DNA from: Rhodoferax sp.
Lineage (GTDB): Bacteria; Pseudomonadota; Gammaproteobacteria; Burkholderiales; Burkholderiaceae_C
Length of the DNA stretch: 64,000 nucleotides
Direction of reading: 5' to 3'
Assembly (NCBI GenBank): GCA_024235935.1
Contig: JACKLL010000003.1
Location: forward strand, 1-64,000
Shown: positions 43,137 to 51,505 of the stretch, in pieces
Position numbering within the stretch: position 1 is the stretch's first letter
Layout of the letters: each line of letters opens with the position of its first letter
Notes under the pieces: generated by a model
Told to the model about the DNA's origin: nothing
The model's database searches: none
Seen by the model: the letters and a program-made list of their open reading frames with translations, nothing else
Made by a program: the position numbers and the translations under genes

Positions 43137-44063
43137 CTAGGTCGCGTCGGCCGCCACTTGCTGGGCAAAGGCGGTCGCGAGGAAGTCAACGAATACCCGT
43201 ACCCGGCGTGAAGCCTGGTGGCGCTGCGGATAGACGGCATGGATGTCCGCGTCCGGCGTATCGAACTGGGGCAGCACCTGTACCAGCCGGCCGGACTTCA
43301 GGTGCCGCTCGATGTCCCACTCCGCGCGCATGAGGATGCCATGACCCTCGAGCGCCCAACTGACGGCGATGCCGCCGTCGTTGGTGGATAGTGCGCCACG
43401 CACCTTGACCGATCGAGCCACCGCATGCCGACCTCGCTCACGTAGCCGCCACACGCCATACGCCTCGTCGCCCTGGCGGATCGTGATGCACTGGTGGCGC
43501 GCGAGGTCGTCGGGTGTCTTGGGTGTGCCGTGGCGCATCAGGTAACCCGGCGTCGCGCAGAGCAATCGCCGGTTGGCCCCCAGATGGCGGGCCACCAGCC
43601 GGGACTCTGGCGGCGCACCGAAGCGCACGCAGACGTCGAAGACGTCGTCCGTCAGCGGCGGCGGGTTCACGGTCAACTGCAGTTGCACCTCGACTTCCGG
43701 GTAGCGCTTGGCGAATCGGGATACCAACGGCGCCACGTGGCTGCGGCCGAATCCCAATGTCGCATTGACCCGAAGCAGACCCTTGGGGGCGGCCTTGGCC
43801 TGCCCGAGGGCCTGCTCCAGTTCGTCGAGCGCCCCGACGACGCGCCTGGCGTGCTCGAGGTACAGCTCCCCCTCCGGCGTCAGGCCCATGCGGCGCGTGG
43901 TGCGGTTGACCAGCGGCACGCCAACGCGTTCTTCCATCTGGGCCAGGTGCTTGCTCACCGCCGCGGTCGATATGCCCAGTTCCCGTCCGGCCCGCGTCAG
44001 GCTCCCAGCGCGCGCCAGCGCCGAGAAGAAACCGACGTCCGGCAACTGCACAATCTTTGTCAT
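43137..44063 (-). CDS. LysR-family transcriptional regulator
   Basis: A 308-residue LysR regulator. The ATG at 44063 follows a GAAGGG site; GTG at 44069 is an alternative. The helix-turn-helix has LPDVGFFSALARAGSLTRAG and ELGISTAAVSKHLAQMEERV; the effector domain follows (LLRVNATLGFGRSHVAPLVS). It is divergent from the tartrate dehydrogenase gene and convergent with ttdAB, so it is the natural activator of the tartrate locus, by analogy with TtdR/DmlR. Dyads in the intergenic gap are listed separately. Confidence 0.87.
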   Translation of the reverse strand: MTKIVQLPDVGFFSALARAGSLTRAGRELGISTAAVSKHLAQMEERVGVPLVNRTTRRMGLTPEGELYLEHARRVVGALDELEQALGQAKAAPKGLLRVNATLGFGRSHVAPLVSRFAKRYPEVEVQLQLTVNPPPLTDDVFDVCVRFGAPPESRLVARHLGANRRLLCATPGYLMRHGTPKTPDDLARHQCITIRQGDEAYGVWRLRERGRHAVARSVKVRGALSTNDGGIAVSWALEGHGILMRAEWDIERHLKSGRLVQVLPQFDTPDADIHAVYPQRHQASRRVRVFVDFLATAFAQQVAADAT

Positions 44064-44084
44064 CTGCACCCTTCATTGTTAACT

Positions 44085-44154
44085 GGCATTCAATGCCGCC
44101 TTGAACGGGACCATGCCGATTTCGCGCGTCCGTTCCTATAGTAAAGACTTTAGT
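44085..44154. promoter_or_regulatory. Two dyads in the LysR/tartrate-dehydrogenase divergent promoter
   Basis: GGCATTCAATGCC (44085-44097) is a perfect 6+6 palindrome just upstream of the LysR start. AGTAAAGACTTTAGT (44140-44154) is a 7+7 dyad with one mismatched pair, 27 bases before the dehydrogenase start. Such paired sites match the usual recognition and activation sites of LysR regulators. Confidence 0.55.
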
Positions 44155-44180
44155 TGTCTCTCGACGTACGGAGTGTCCCC

Positions 44181-45323
44181 ATGAAGACCTATCGAATTGC
44201 CACCATTCCCGGAGACGGCATTGGCAAGGAGGTTGTGCCCGCCGGCCAGCAGGTGCTGCAGGCCCTGGCCGAAGCCGACGGCGGCCTCGGCTTCGCGTTC
44301 GAGTTCGAGACCTTCGACTGGGGTGGCGATTGGTACCGCCAGTACGGCGAGATGATGCCCGCCGACGGGCTGAACGCCCTGCGCGACAAGGACGCGATCC
44401 TGTTCGGCTCGGCCGGAGACCCGGACATCCCGGACCACATCACGCTGTGGGGCCTGCGCCTGAAGATCTGCCAGGGTTTCGACCAGTACGCCAACGTGCG
44501 ACCGACCCGCATCCTGCCCGGCATCGACGCGCCACTGAAGCGCTGCCGTCCCGAAGACCTCAATTGGGTCATTGTGCGCGAGAACTCGGAGGGAGAATAC
44601 GCCGGCGTCGGGGGCCGCGCGCATCAGGGCCATCCGATCGAGGTCGCCACCGATGTGTCGATGATGACCCGCGTCGGTGTCGAACGCATCCTGCGTTACG
44701 CATTCAAGCTGGCGCAATCGCGGCCCCGCCACCAGCTGACGGTCGTCACGAAGAGCAACGCGCAACGGCACGCGATGGTGATGTGGGACGAGATCGCCAG
44801 CGAAGTGGCGCGAGACTTTCCCGACGTGAAGTGGGACAAGGAACTCGTCGATGCCATGACGGCGCGCATGGTCAACCGGCCGGCAACACTGGACACCATC
44901 GTCGCCACGAACCTGCACGCGGACATTCTCAGCGACCTGGCTGCCGCCCTCGCTGGCAGCCTGGGCATCGCGCCGACCGGCAACATCGATCCCGAACGAC
45001 GCTACCCCAGCATGTTCGAACCCATCCACGGGTCCGCGTTCGACATCATGGGCAAGGGCCTGGCCAACCCGGTCGGCACGTTCTGGAGTTGCGTGATGCT
45101 GCTCGAGCACCTGGGCGAGCACGCCGCCGCCGCGCGCCTGATGGCGGCGATCGAGACCGTCACGGCCACACCCGAACTGCATACGCGTGACCTCGGCGGA
45201 CAGGCCGGCACCGCCCAGGTCACGCTCGCAGTCTGTCGGCAGCTCGCGCTGACCGGTCCCGACGCGGTTCGTGGCGAGCGCCCCATCGAATCGCGGCTTC
45301 AGGAACCCGCTTCGGTGCCCTAG
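44181..45323 (+). CDS. Tartrate dehydrogenase/decarboxylase / D-malate dehydrogenase
   Basis: A 380-residue member of the isocitrate/isopropylmalate dehydrogenase family. The ATG at 44181 gives the canonical start MKTYRIATIPGDGIGKEVVP. TtuC/DmlA-type features are NWVIVRENSEGEYAGVGGR (catalytic Tyr), TVVTKSNAQRHAM (catalytic Lys) and the metal-binding NLHADILSDLAAALAGSLG. It would oxidise D-malate or tartrate with NAD+ and Mn2+/K+, with decarboxylation. The next gene is a TAXI-TRAP binding protein 46 bases on. An isopropylmalate dehydrogenase is unlikely since no leu genes are near. Confidence 0.87.
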   Translation: MKTYRIATIPGDGIGKEVVPAGQQVLQALAEADGGLGFAFEFETFDWGGDWYRQYGEMMPADGLNALRDKDAILFGSAGDPDIPDHITLWGLRLKICQGFDQYANVRPTRILPGIDAPLKRCRPEDLNWVIVRENSEGEYAGVGGRAHQGHPIEVATDVSMMTRVGVERILRYAFKLAQSRPRHQLTVVTKSNAQRHAMVMWDEIASEVARDFPDVKWDKELVDAMTARMVNRPATLDTIVATNLHADILSDLAAALAGSLGIAPTGNIDPERRYPSMFEPIHGSAFDIMGKGLANPVGTFWSCVMLLEHLGEHAAAARLMAAIETVTATPELHTRDLGGQAGTAQVTLAVCRQLALTGPDAVRGERPIESRLQEPASVP

Positions 45324-45368
45324 CCTGCACGACGGATCGGACCATTTCATCAACGACCAGGAGACAAC

Positions 45369-46352
45369 ATGACACCCACCTCTCGCTTCCTCAAATTCGC
45401 CGCCGCCTCGGTGCTGTGCCTGTCCACCGTCTCGGCAGCCGTCGCGCAGGACAAGTCCAAATGGCCCCAGAGCCTGACGCTGGCCACTGCGTCCGTCGGC
45501 GGCACCTATTTCGTGTACGGCGGTGTCGTGGCCACGCTGCTCACCGAGAAACTCGGCTTGCAGGTATCCACCCAGCAGTCGCAGGGTCCGGTGTCCAACC
45601 TGATGCTGGTCAACGGAAAGAAGGCCGAGCTGGGCATGACCACGATGGGGCCGGCGCTGCAGGCGTGGAACGGTACCGACTGGGCCAAGTCGAACGGACA
45701 GATGCGCAACATGCGCGCCGCTTTCCCGATGTACGACACGCCCTTCCACTTCGTCGCCCTGAAGTCCAGTGGCATCAAGTCGGTGGCTGAAATCGCCGGC
45801 AAGAATGTCGGCGTGGGCCCGAAGGCAGGAACCTGCGGCACCTACTTTCCGGAGATGTTCAACGCGCTCGGCCTGAAGGTCAACGTCCGCAACGGCGGTG
45901 CGTCGGACATGGGTGGCATGCTCGGTGACGGCCTGATCGACGTGTTCGCCTTCTGCGCGGGCGTGCCGATCTCGGCCTTCTCCGAAATCGACGCCAGCAA
46001 GCCAGCGACGTTCTTCACCTACACCGATGCGCAGATCGCGACCTTGAAGAAGGCCATGCCCGAACTGAGCGACTCCGTCATCCCCAAGGGCACCTACAAG
46101 TCGCTGACCGAAGACCACAAGACCGTGGGTCTGTTCAACTTCTTCATCGTGCACAAGGATCTGCCGGACGACCTGGTGTACGAAATCACCAAGGCCGTGA
46201 TGGAGAACAACCCTCGCATGGTCCAGGGCCACAAGGCGGCTGTCGAGACGATTCCCGCCAACGCGAAAGCCAACACCTTCCTCACCTTCCACCCCGGCGC
46301 CGTACGCTACTTCAAGGAAAAGGGCATCGCGCTCAATCCCGCGGCGCTCTGA
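45369..46352 (+). CDS. TAXI-family TRAP transporter solute-binding protein
   Basis: A 327-residue periplasmic binding protein with a signal peptide (about residues 1-26, ending AAVAQ) and an ACCAGGAGACAAC ribosome site. TAXI motifs are SLTLATASVGGTYFVYGGVV, GVGPKAGTCGTYFPEMF and the C-terminal TFHPGAVRYFKEKG. It follows tartrate dehydrogenase in the same direction and precedes the fused permease, with a strong hairpin between. It probably binds tartrate, malate or a similar acid. Confidence 0.9.
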   Translation: MTPTSRFLKFAAASVLCLSTVSAAVAQDKSKWPQSLTLATASVGGTYFVYGGVVATLLTEKLGLQVSTQQSQGPVSNLMLVNGKKAELGMTTMGPALQAWNGTDWAKSNGQMRNMRAAFPMYDTPFHFVALKSSGIKSVAEIAGKNVGVGPKAGTCGTYFPEMFNALGLKVNVRNGGASDMGGMLGDGLIDVFAFCAGVPISAFSEIDASKPATFFTYTDAQIATLKKAMPELSDSVIPKGTYKSLTEDHKTVGLFNFFIVHKDLPDDLVYEITKAVMENNPRMVQGHKAAVETIPANAKANTFLTFHPGAVRYFKEKGIALNPAAL

Positions 46353-46370
46353 CGCACGCGCGATAACAAG

Positions 46371-46405
46371 CGCTCCGCAACGCCGACACGTTGCGGAGCG
46401 TTCTT
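46371..46405 (+). terminator. Strong hairpin between binding-protein and permease genes
   Basis: CGCTCCGCAAC (46371-46381) pairs perfectly with GTTGCGGAGCG (46390-46400) around an 8-base loop, followed by TTCTT. This 11-bp GC-rich stem 18 bases after the stop is a good partial terminator or RNA-stabilising element, which would give more binding protein than permease. Confidence 0.72.
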
Positions 46406-46448
46406 GCAGGTACACATGGGTTGACAGCAACCGGAAGGCGCCCCTCCA

Positions 46449-48428
46449 ATGAGCGAATCCAAGGATTTCCACGCCGCCCTGGCGGAAGAGGCCGCCCGGG
46501 CGGCCGAGCAGGCCGAGATCGGCGGCAATACGCGACAGCTTCGCGCATGGGAACGGCACCTGTTCTTCTGGGCCTGCGTGTTGTTCACGTCGTTCCACCT
46601 GTGGTCGCTGAACTTCTATCCGCTCGACCCACTGATCTATCGCAGCGCGCATGTTTCGTTCGGTGGCGCCATCGGGTTCATGTTGTACCGCTTTGGATCC
46701 CGCACGGCTCGTGAAGGCATTCCCGCGTATGACTGGTTGCTGGCGCTGCTGTCGATCCTGTGTTTCGTCTACATCATGGTCGAACTCGACGGTCTGCTGT
46801 TCCGCACCGGTGCGGCGCCGATCCCGATGGACGTCGCAGTCGGCGTGACGGGTACCCTGCTGGTTCTGGATCTGACGCGCCGCTGCGCCGGCCTGGCACT
46901 ACCAATCATCGCGATCCTGTTCCTGCTTTACTGCGTCGTCGGGCCCTGGATGCCCGGAGTGTTGCACCACAAGGGCATCGAGCTGTCGTTCCTCTTCAGC
47001 TACGTCTACTCGATGGAGGGCGTGTTCGGCCCGACGACCGCGGTGTCGTCGACCTACATCATCCTGTTCATCACATTCGCTGCGTTCCTGCAGGTCTCCA
47101 AGGTCGGCGACTACTTCATCGACTTCGCGTTCGCCCTGGCCGGGCGTCGGCGCGGCGGTCCAGCCAAGGTCGCCGTGATTTCGAGCGCGCTGATGGGCAC
47201 GATCAACGGCACCTCGGCCGGCAACGTCGCAGCCACCGGCACTTTCACGATCCCGCTGATGAAAAAGGTCGGCTACCCACCGCGCAGTGCGGCGGCGATC
47301 GAGGCCGCGGCGTCGACCGGCGGGCAACTGATGCCGCCGGTGATGGGTGCGGGCGCCTTCATCATGGCCGAGATCACCGGCGTCAAGTACGCCGAGATCA
47401 TGGTTGCCGCGGTGCTGCCTTCGCTGCTGTACTTCCTGGCCGTGTATTTCATGGTCGACAACGAGTCCAAGCGTCTCAACATGAGCGGCTTGCCCGCCGA
47501 CGAGTTGCCACAGATCGACGACATGATGCGACGCGCCTACCTGTTCGCGCCGCTGATCATCCTGATCGGCGGGCTTGTGTCGGGCTACTCGGTGATCCGC
47601 GCAGGTACGCTCGGCCTGATCAGCGCACTGATCGTCAGCTGGCTGCATGCCGAGACGCGCATGGGCCCGAAACGCATTCTCGACGCCTTGCATCTCGGCG
47701 CCAAGGGCACGATCCAGTTGATGGCGGTGTGTGCCTGCGCGGGCATCATCGTCGGCGTCATCGGCCTGACCGGCGTCGGGCTGCGATTCTCGTCGATGAT
47801 CCTCGCGATCGCCGGCGACAGCCAGTTCCTGGCACTGGTGTTCGCGATGCTGATCGCGATCCTGCTCGGCATGGGCATGCCCACGACCGCCGCGTATGCG
47901 GTGGCCGCCTCGGTGGTGGCACCCGGGCTGATCAAGCTCGGCATCTCGCCGCTGGTGGCGCACATGTTCGTCTTCTACTACGCCGTCATCTCTGCCATCA
48001 CCCCACCGGTGGCACTGGCTGCGTATGCCGGCGCCGCCATTGCCGGCAGCGATCCGATGCGGACATCGGTCACCTCGTTCGTGTATGGCATGGCCGCGTT
48101 CCTGGTGCCGTTCATGTTCTTCTACAGCCCGTCGTTGTTGCTGCAAGGCGACGACTGGGTGAAGATCGGGCACTATGCCGTCACGGCCATCATAGGCGTC
48201 TACCTGCTCGCGGGCGCCTTGCAGAAGTGGTTCCTCGGACCACTGGCCTTGTTGCCTCGCCTGTTGCTGCTGACCGGTTCGGTGTTGCTCGTCGCTGGTG
48301 GCCTGATGACCGATCTGCTCGGTGTGGCGCTCGCCGTGGCCGTGGCGGCCTGGCAACTTCGCGCACGGCAAAAGGCGCACGCATCGGCCGCGACCCACCT
48401 GAGCACGCCCAGGTCCGCCGCCGAATGA
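46449..48428 (+). CDS. TRAP transporter fused permease (DctQM type)
   Basis: A 659-residue membrane protein with an N-terminal soluble stretch rich in Ala/Glu (residues 1-35), a small-subunit-like region to about 190 and a large DctM-like region. Motifs include SSALMGTINGTSAGNVAATG, AAASTGGQLMPPVMGAGAFI and LLGMGMPTTAAYAVAASVVA. The C-terminal 60 residues add two membrane segments and a basic tail. Together with the TAXI protein upstream it forms the uptake system of the tartrate-type locus. Confidence 0.9.
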   Translation: MSESKDFHAALAEEAARAAEQAEIGGNTRQLRAWERHLFFWACVLFTSFHLWSLNFYPLDPLIYRSAHVSFGGAIGFMLYRFGSRTAREGIPAYDWLLALLSILCFVYIMVELDGLLFRTGAAPIPMDVAVGVTGTLLVLDLTRRCAGLALPIIAILFLLYCVVGPWMPGVLHHKGIELSFLFSYVYSMEGVFGPTTAVSSTYIILFITFAAFLQVSKVGDYFIDFAFALAGRRRGGPAKVAVISSALMGTINGTSAGNVAATGTFTIPLMKKVGYPPRSAAAIEAAASTGGQLMPPVMGAGAFIMAEITGVKYAEIMVAAVLPSLLYFLAVYFMVDNESKRLNMSGLPADELPQIDDMMRRAYLFAPLIILIGGLVSGYSVIRAGTLGLISALIVSWLHAETRMGPKRILDALHLGAKGTIQLMAVCACAGIIVGVIGLTGVGLRFSSMILAIAGDSQFLALVFAMLIAILLGMGMPTTAAYAVAASVVAPGLIKLGISPLVAHMFVFYYAVISAITPPVALAAYAGAAIAGSDPMRTSVTSFVYGMAAFLVPFMFFYSPSLLLQGDDWVKIGHYAVTAIIGVYLLAGALQKWFLGPLALLPRLLLLTGSVLLVAGGLMTDLLGVALAVAVAAWQLRARQKAHASAATHLSTPRSAAE

Positions 48429-48627
48429 GGGCGGCGCCGGAGCAGCTCCACTTCTCTTCAGACACAGGCCTTGCATGCCAGGCGCGAGCGCCTTGGGGCC
48501 AGCATCCGCGCCGCTCACGTTAACCCGTAGTTAAGAACGCATTGAGTCCCGGGTCGCGCAGAAGACGCCGCAGCGGTGAAACTGGCTGTGGTCATACTGA
48601 CGCGGCCAGCCAACAAAGGAGACATCG

Positions 48628-49944
48628 ATGAATGGGAAGCGCCTCAACCTCAGGTCGGTCGCAATCGCGACGCTGGCCGCTTGTGCCCTGGCCACCACTG
48701 GCCTCGCTATCGCGCAGTCGCGCACCGACGTGCATCGCGACGCGGCCACCCGCAACGTGGGCAACGATCCGTTCATGATGGAATACGCACGCGCCTTCTA
48801 TTGCAACCTCGCCGACGACAACAACCAGATCGTCCTCAACTCCCGGGGGTGGAATTACCCGGCCCGGTCCGGCTCGGACCCGGCATACCGAATTCCGAAG
48901 ACGCAGATCTTCGACGACGTCTGGTTCGTCGGAAATCACTACGTCGGGCAGTACCTGATCAAGGCCCCAGGCGGCCTGGTGCAGGTGGACAGCGGCAATA
49001 ACGCCGCTGAGGTGGAGGCCTACAACTACCCCGCGATGCTGACGCTGGGCCTGAGCGCCAGTTATCCGTTGAAGGGGATGTTCATCACCCATGGCCACGG
49101 CGACCATGATGGTGGCGCCAAGTGGCTGAAGGACAACCTCAACCCCGAGATCTTCCTTGGGTCCGCGGACAACGTCAGCAACACCAAGTCCTATGTCCCG
49201 ACGCCGATCGACTCCACCGACCTCTCGCTGCGCCAGATGTCGATCGGCGGCAAGTCGTTCTGGATCCTGCCGACGCCGGGACACACGGCCGGTTCGACCT
49301 CCGCGGTGGTCGAGGTCATGGACCACGGCAAGCCGGTGCGCGTGTTGATCAACGGCGGCCAATCGATGTCGGCAAGCTCCATTCCCGCAGTCTCGGACTA
49401 CCTGGACTCGATCGAACGCACCTACGTCGCCGTCAAGGCCTTGAACGTCGAAGGGGTCATGACGCCGCACATTTACTGGGATGGCGAGGGTCAGAAGATA
49501 CGGGAGATCCTGGCCAATGGCCGTACCAAGCCAAGCCAGCATGTGTACGGCCACGAGAGCGTGGTTCGCCAGATGGTGATCGCGCGCGAGTGCTCCGCCG
49601 CATGGCTGAGCCGGCTCGATGCAACGACGGTGCTTCCGGTCTGGCGCTACAACACCATCGAGTTCGTCGGTGCACCGACGCCAACGAACACCAGGGTGAA
49701 GGTCCAGAACGGCTGGGGGCCCCTGTCCAACCAGAAGGTCAAGCTGTCCGTTGCACAGACTGGCGCATCCTGCACAGCGACAACCGATGCCAACGGCATG
49801 GCCTCCTGCGCCGTGCACCCGCTGCGCCCGCACAAGGATCGGCTCGTCGCCACATTCGAAGGATCCGAGAGCGCGGACTTCGTCGACCTGCCGGCCGAGA
49901 CTTCGGCCATGGTGTGCAGCAATGGCAATTGCAAGAGCAAATAG
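48628..49944 (+). CDS. Exported metallo-beta-lactamase-fold hydrolase with C-terminal Ig-like domain
   Basis: A 438-residue exported protein; the signal peptide ends near LAIAQ (residue 30). The zinc motif is His155-x-His157-x-Asp159-His160 in ITHGHGDHDGG, with a further His219 in PTPGHTAGS, so the site looks complete. From about residue 355 a separate domain begins; its pattern SVAQTGASCTATTDANGMAS followed by CAVHPLRPH, with two cysteines around a TTDANG turn, looks like a bacterial Ig-like domain. MBL proteins of this general kind hydrolyse lactones, esters or beta-lactams; antibiotic resistance is not shown. The next exported protein has a similar C-terminal domain. Confidence 0.8.
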   Translation: MNGKRLNLRSVAIATLAACALATTGLAIAQSRTDVHRDAATRNVGNDPFMMEYARAFYCNLADDNNQIVLNSRGWNYPARSGSDPAYRIPKTQIFDDVWFVGNHYVGQYLIKAPGGLVQVDSGNNAAEVEAYNYPAMLTLGLSASYPLKGMFITHGHGDHDGGAKWLKDNLNPEIFLGSADNVSNTKSYVPTPIDSTDLSLRQMSIGGKSFWILPTPGHTAGSTSAVVEVMDHGKPVRVLINGGQSMSASSIPAVSDYLDSIERTYVAVKALNVEGVMTPHIYWDGEGQKIREILANGRTKPSQHVYGHESVVRQMVIARECSAAWLSRLDATTVLPVWRYNTIEFVGAPTPTNTRVKVQNGWGPLSNQKVKLSVAQTGASCTATTDANGMASCAVHPLRPHKDRLVATFEGSESADFVDLPAETSAMVCSNGNCKSK

Positions 49945-49977
49945 TGTTCGCGGCGGTGCGCTCATGCCCGAGGCGGC

Positions 49978-50823
49978 ATGCGCCTGAGCCCGATGAGTCG
50001 TGTGGCGGCGTTGGCGGCGATGTGCGCGCTGCTGATGCCCTGCGCAGTCGCAGCGCCAGCCGCGACGCCGGACTACCGGCCGGCTCCGCGATCGGGCCTC
50101 GTCGCGACCCGCGATACGACATTTCTGATCGCCCATTCGCAGCAAGGGGCGCAGCAGTCGACGGTGCTGGCGAGCCAGCAGCTGGGCGCTGCGCCACGTC
50201 CCGTCGCGCGGCTGGTGCAGGTTCGTCATGGATCTCAGTCGCACGTATCGGTCCAGCAACTTCGGGACGACGCGCGCGAGGCTGGCAGCGCCGAACACGC
50301 AATGTCGGTTCTGGCGCAGCTGTACACGCTGGTCCTGCGGCTGGATCCCCTGGCGTTCTACTGCATCGGCGGCGACGGGCCGCCGTGCGATGCTGCGCGT
50401 GGTGGCCTCTCGCATGACCAGGCGCTGCAGGCACTGGCGGCCGCGCGCGAACAGATCGCCGCCCGCGCCACGGCGGCTTCGACGTGGCGCGTGGTCGAGC
50501 TGCGCCCCGAGCCGACGCCGTCCCGCGACGTCGACGTCGTCGGTGTTCGTGTCACGAGCCGCCAGGGGCCGCTGGAGGGTGTTTCGGTGTTCTTCGACCG
50601 GGCGCCACATTCGATCTGCCACGCGCGTACCGGAGCCGACGGCGTAGCCGCTTGCCGGCTGGTGGACCAGCATGGCGACGAGCATGCACATGACCACGTG
50701 GCGCCGGTGGTCGTCACGTTCCCCGGCGACCTGCGAGGCGGCGAGGTGCTGCTGCCGACCACCCATGTCCTGCGCACGCTCTCCTTCGCGCCGCGCCGGA
50801 CCCTTGCGCCGCCCGGGAAATGA
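49978..50823 (+). CDS. Exported protein of unknown function with Ig-like C-terminal domain
   Basis: A 281-residue protein with signal peptide (MSRVAALAAMCALLMPCAVA, about residues 6-25). Residues 60-165 are helical and Ala/Arg-rich, with a cysteine pair in FYCIGGDGPPCDAARGG. From about 180 the pattern GVRVTSRQGPLEGVSVFFDR, CHARTGADGVAAC and VVVTFPGDLRGGEV matches the C-terminal domain of the preceding MBL protein in layout. It overlaps the next gene by 4 bases (ATGA). No function is assigned; operon position suggests that it works with the MBL protein in the periplasm or outside. Confidence 0.6.
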   Translation: MRLSPMSRVAALAAMCALLMPCAVAAPAATPDYRPAPRSGLVATRDTTFLIAHSQQGAQQSTVLASQQLGAAPRPVARLVQVRHGSQSHVSVQQLRDDAREAGSAEHAMSVLAQLYTLVLRLDPLAFYCIGGDGPPCDAARGGLSHDQALQALAAAREQIAARATAASTWRVVELRPEPTPSRDVDVVGVRVTSRQGPLEGVSVFFDRAPHSICHARTGADGVAACRLVDQHGDEHAHDHVAPVVVTFPGDLRGGEVLLPTTHVLRTLSFAPRRTLAPPGK

Positions 50824-51505
50824 AGATGCACGCTGTTGCCTCCGTGGACGGGCGGGGCCAAGGGATTGCCATGCCTGCGGCCGTGCTGGCCGCCATCCTG
50901 CTCGCGGGCCTGGCCTACCTGACGCAGGGGCCGGAGTCCGCAACCGAGCCGCAGCCCGTACGCGCAATGCCGTACAGACCGGCATTGCCAGCGCCAGCCA
51001 CCGTGGTCGCAGCTCCGGTGCCTGAAGCGCCTACGACACTGGCGGCGCCGGAAACACCCAGGGCATTGCCGCAGGCGGACGTTCCCCTCCCAGCACCGCG
51101 AGTCGCCCTTGCGCCCGCGCATCCTCCCTATCGGTTTATCGGCAGGACATCGTCAGGGGACCAAAGCGCGATCGTGCTGTTCGGTCGGGGTCGCGTCGTG
51201 ACCATGGAGGTCCAGGCCCCATCGACGACGAGTACGTGGTCGAAGCCATGTTCGACGACTATCTCGTGCTGCGGCACGTGCAGACCGGTGCAGGGACGTT
51301 CCTCCAATATGGGCGGCGGCGGCCAGCGGCGCAGCCCCAACAAGACCCCCGAAGACATACCGTACGACTAGAGCCGACGGGCAAGACCGACGACCACCAG
51401 GCGCCCGAAGGCCGTGCGCGAAACCCGCCGCAGGCCGTCAGGACCGATGCCATTCAGGGCACTGCGCAAGCAAGCGGAGCACCGTGCCCCATCACTCCAG
51501 CTTGA
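50820..51505 (+). pseudogene. Membrane-anchored periplasmic protein, GspC/PilP-like tail, frameshifted
   Basis: The start is coupled by ATGA to the preceding gene. An N-terminal membrane helix (AMPAAVLAAILLAGLAYLTQ, about residues 17-36) leads into a long Pro/Ala linker and a small beta domain (YRFIGRTSSGDQSAIVLFGR). Frame one ends at 51371, but after a C4 run at 51217-51220 the next frame continues a sensible domain (PIDDEYVVEAMFDDYLVLRH, then VQTGAGTFLQYG) to a stop at 51503-51505. One added C restores a 228-residue protein. The domain resembles the short beta domain of type II secretion/pilus proteins in which a 'GDxxDGxYxV' motif is usual. That assignment is weak. Confidence 0.5.

Noticed and set aside
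44136..46652. 838-codon minus-strand frame over tartrate dehydrogenase and TAXI genes
   Set aside because: It overlaps two well-supported genes and a terminator hairpin; composition is shadow-like.
51205..51235. Programmed ribosomal frameshift in the GspC/PilP-like gene
   Set aside because: There is no slippery heptamer with pseudoknot, and many neighbouring genes show similar single-base breaks, so an error or mutation is simpler.
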